Shown: positions 61,756 to 64,000 of the stretch, in pieces
Numbering within the stretch: the first letter of the stretch is position 1
Layout: every line of letters starts with the position of its first letter
Assembly (NCBI GenBank): GCA_025024175.1
Contig: QCXZ01000001.1
Location: forward strand, 32,730,942 to 32,794,941
Length of the DNA stretch: 64,000 nucleotides
Direction: 5' to 3'
Origin: Rhyzopertha dominica
Lineage: Eukaryota; Arthropoda; Insecta; Coleoptera; Bostrichidae
Position numbers and translations under genes: made by a program
The notes under the pieces: generated by a model
What the model was told of the DNA's origin: nothing
Database searches by the model: none
Seen by the model: only the letters and a program-made list of their open reading frames with translations

Positions 61756-62395
61756 GCTACATTCAATATAATAAAAATGTAGCTGCTGCTTATCAGAATT
61801 ATTTAGAAAAATATCCTGAAAGGAGGCAACTAAATTTAACACGACTAGTGGATATTCGGTACTTTCACTAAGAAAATTGAAAATGATCTGAATGAAGACC
61901 TTAAACATTTTGACAAATACAAATTCTCCTCTTATGAATATCACAAAAGTCACCAATTTTGATAATGTTAGATGAGAAAAACAATTTTCCTTACTGTTTA
62001 CCAATTTAACAAATGGAATAATATTTTGGCTTATCATGTATGCGAGGAAAGTTTACATGCCCAAAAGTATATTGTTGTGTTACAAAAACACATGGAGCCA
62101 GGAATAGATAATAGTACAGCAAAATGGTGTATTTGATGAACAAAACGAATGAACTTCATTTAATTTTTTGACACCGTGGAAGGATGCTCATGGACCAGTA
62201 AGATGACTCTTGACCTCACAACTCTTGACTTTTGATGGAGATTCTTAAGAGAAAAATTTATAAAAGCAAACATAATAATCTGAATTGTCTAAAAGGAAGC
62301 TTTGAACATATCATTCAAAGTGTAAGTGGAGCCATGCCTTAAAAAAATTACTGCATTGGTGTTACTGGTGGGCTTTTCCAACATCACTTGTAAAT
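61756..62395 (+). pseudogene. IS630-type transposase with missing centre
   Basis: The 5' end reads KNVAAAYQNYLEKYPERRQL and FTRL-like text (LNLTRLVDIRYF), the N-terminal DUF4817-type helix-turn-helix of these elements (usual NAxEAxRLYxERYPxRRxP). About 330 bases later the C-terminal part appears: MTLDLTTLDF (usual RSPDLTPLDF), then WRFLREK, KIYKSKHNNLN in a shifted frame, and IIQSVSGAMP. The catalytic core between them is absent or unreadable, so this is an internal deletion derivative. Confidence 0.55.
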
Positions 62396-62882
62396 ATATT
62401 AGGTCTCTTTATTTTTTAATTATCTAGTTATTGTTCATTATTGATTAAATGTTAACGGAAAATAAACAAAATATTGTTCTCATTTTATAATGGTGTTGTA
62501 AATCAATTACTGCTATGTAATTGTTTACTTTTTCATAGTAAAACACTAATAAATTTCAAAATATTAGATATTATATTTTTTATTTTAATACCTGTTTATA
62601 AAAACAACTTTTAACTAATTTGGAAGATCAGAAAAGATAAGCTTTTTAAAAAACCTAATGTCACCTATGATTCTATTTCAAAAATAAATCTTTGTATTAT
62701 TACAGCTAAACGAATGGTTAAAAAGATCTATTACATCTTTTATTCAAGTGTATCTTTTAAAATAACGATGATATGCATGTTTTAAGATTTCGCTCAAATG
62801 TCACCTTTTTAAGTCGAAAACATAAGATGATAGCGAAATGCGGATTCGATCAAAATTATTATCTTACAAAAAAACAAGTTCT
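62396..62882. other. No gene seen
   Basis: Very AT-rich DNA. Confidence 0.45.
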
Positions 62883-62953
62883 CAAATATCTCGTCCGGAA
62901 CCATTTAGTTTCGGAGATCTTTGGTTCGAACATCTAAAATGCAGCACCCTGTA
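62883..62953 (-). mobile_element. Possible terminal fragment of a DNA transposon
   Basis: On the minus strand the unit starts TACAGGGTGCTGCATTTTAG. It then carries an imperfect palindrome, with AGATCTC near one side and GAGATATTTG on the other. TACAGGGTG is a common start for Tc1/mariner-superfamily elements in insects. No partner end was found in the window. Confidence 0.4.
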
Positions 62954-63044
62954 TTTGACAAGCCGAACCGATCATTACCGAAAATTCCCTTTTTTTAAGA
63001 TCGGATATCAAACTAGCCGGTGGCCGTGCGGTTCAATCAACCTG

Positions 63045-63444
63045 TGAGTGCCTTTGGTCCTTAATTATTTATTCGTTTCGATGTAGGTGGCGAACGCTTT
63101 CGCGAAGGTTGCGGACACCGGCAAAAAATCACCGTGAGAAACTATGAGCGGAGGCATCCACGGAATCCGTTCGAAACAAAAGTGAGCGGCCCCGAATTGG
63201 AGGCAAGAGCGTCACGAAGGAGCACAACCAGATGGAATTCGACGAGGCGCGCCGCTTGCTGAACGAAAATCAGATCTCGCTTTGGCCCAGCTTCCCATCC
63301 GAAGTTTTGTCTGGTTTTGATTTTAAAGTTCTGGCGCTTACGCGTTGCGAACGTCACGTTGCCGATTTGGCGAGGATCCAAGCAAAAACAGCTTTAAAGA
63401 CGCTTGGGAAGAAGATCGCTTGCCGAGGGATATCGTTTGGATAA
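63045..63444. other. GC-richer island with frames on both strands
   Basis: The plus strand is open from 63,048 to the stop at 63,444 (about 130 codons). An internal ATG at 63,232 begins MEFDEARRLLNENQISLWPS. The minus strand is open over 63,142-63,381 (79 codons, starting MDPRQIGNVTFATRKRQNFK). Both have ordinary amino-acid composition, so strand cannot be chosen by eye. I recognise neither product. Either a real exon or a GC-rich regulatory island is possible. Confidence 0.3.
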
Positions 63445-64000
63445 TGTTACATTGATATTCAGAGCACTCGCCATTTATTCGTGTTTGGTTAGTGCTGTCA
63501 ATATTTTCGTACAGTACAGTCATTTTAAACTCAGTTCTACTTCTGCGACAGCATATTGAACTATTGATACAAAACTGTTGCACAAATATTAATTGAAAAT
63601 TAAAACATTCGACCGTTAGATCACAAACATCTTTTTATTAGATGTAGGATTCGCCACTCCCCAGGCTCGTATTTTCATTATTTTTTTAAGTATAACCTAA
63701 TTATATGTCAAATTCTAGGTCTTTTTAAACTCTTTAAAAATGGCATAGTGAGTGTCCAAAATTTTTTTTGCAGATTATGATATTTTGCAAATAAAGTTAA
63801 TTTTTGTAAATAATTTTTACCTTACCCCGTATAATAAATATTGCTTCATAGTTGGGTGCCGGCTTTTGTCTTCTTCAGTTTGTATCATTTCAACGTATGC
63901 GTAATTTTTACTCCTTAATGAAAAACTCGAATCATACTTTGGTGGAAAACCGCAGTAAACCTTAAAAAAATTGCCTTTATAATGTGCCTATGCAATAATA

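Noticed and set aside
1..64000. CRISPR arrays, operons, rRNA genes or bacterial insertion sequences
   Set aside because: No regularly spaced direct repeats, no clustered long bacterial-style frames and no rRNA-like sequence were seen.

Overview
The window looks like AT-rich, gene-poor DNA from an animal nuclear genome, most likely an insect. It has scattered single N bases, typical of a draft assembly. The call rests on the transposon content. There are several mariner transposases, many relatives of the Tc1/mariner (IS630) type common in insect genomes, one Tc1-like transposase, a MULE-type transposase fragment, a THAP-domain (P-element-like) remnant and two non-LTR reverse transcriptases. 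No bacterial operon, no rRNA and no complete multi-exon protein gene could be recognised. All family assignments come from reading translations by eye against remembered family motifs; no database search was done.

Layout. 0-6 kb: a fold-back element with ~185-bp inverted arms (466-1031), otherwise anonymous DNA. 6-24 kb: an IS630-type element (6.3-7.4 kb) and a second diverged copy of the same element (22.6-23.4 kb), a Tc1-like pseudogene split by an (AT)23 microsatellite (13.2-14.3 kb), and a mariner pseudogene (18.2-19.0 kb). 24-28 kb: two different LINE reverse transcriptase fragments joined head to tail, then two more IS630-type fragments. 29.6-30.7 kb: a ~1-kb inverted-repeat element with a broken THAP domain. 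33-38 kb: two IS630-type fragments, a lightly damaged mariner with visible terminal repeats (35,651-36,812) and a different mariner fragment. 40-48 kb: an IS630-type C-terminal end, a MULE fragment and a long mariner pseudogene (46.8-47.7 kb). 48.6 kb: the best candidate host-gene exon. 51-53 kb: a 327-bp MITE-like element and a 182-bp inverted-repeat element enclosing a tRNA-like gene. 57-64 kb: a GGATGTG minisatellite, an internally deleted IS630-type element, and GC-richer islands.

Between the transposon remains lie GC-richer islands of a few hundred bases (about 8.2, 16.1, 20.8, 23.6, 26.4, 31.5, 34.7, 38.7, 39.4, 45.3, 51.2, 54.4, 59.6 and 63.2 kb). Most lack a convincing reading frame. 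Several carry clusters of TAATTA/ATTA/CATTA or GATA cores, so some may be conserved enhancers inside a large intron or gene desert; that is inference.

The elements do not form a pathway; the window is best read as a transposon graveyard around possible regulatory DNA. The most unusual object is the tRNA-like gene (53,062-53,132, minus strand), with good Pol III box A and box B sequences, held inside a near-perfect 36-bp terminal inverted repeat.
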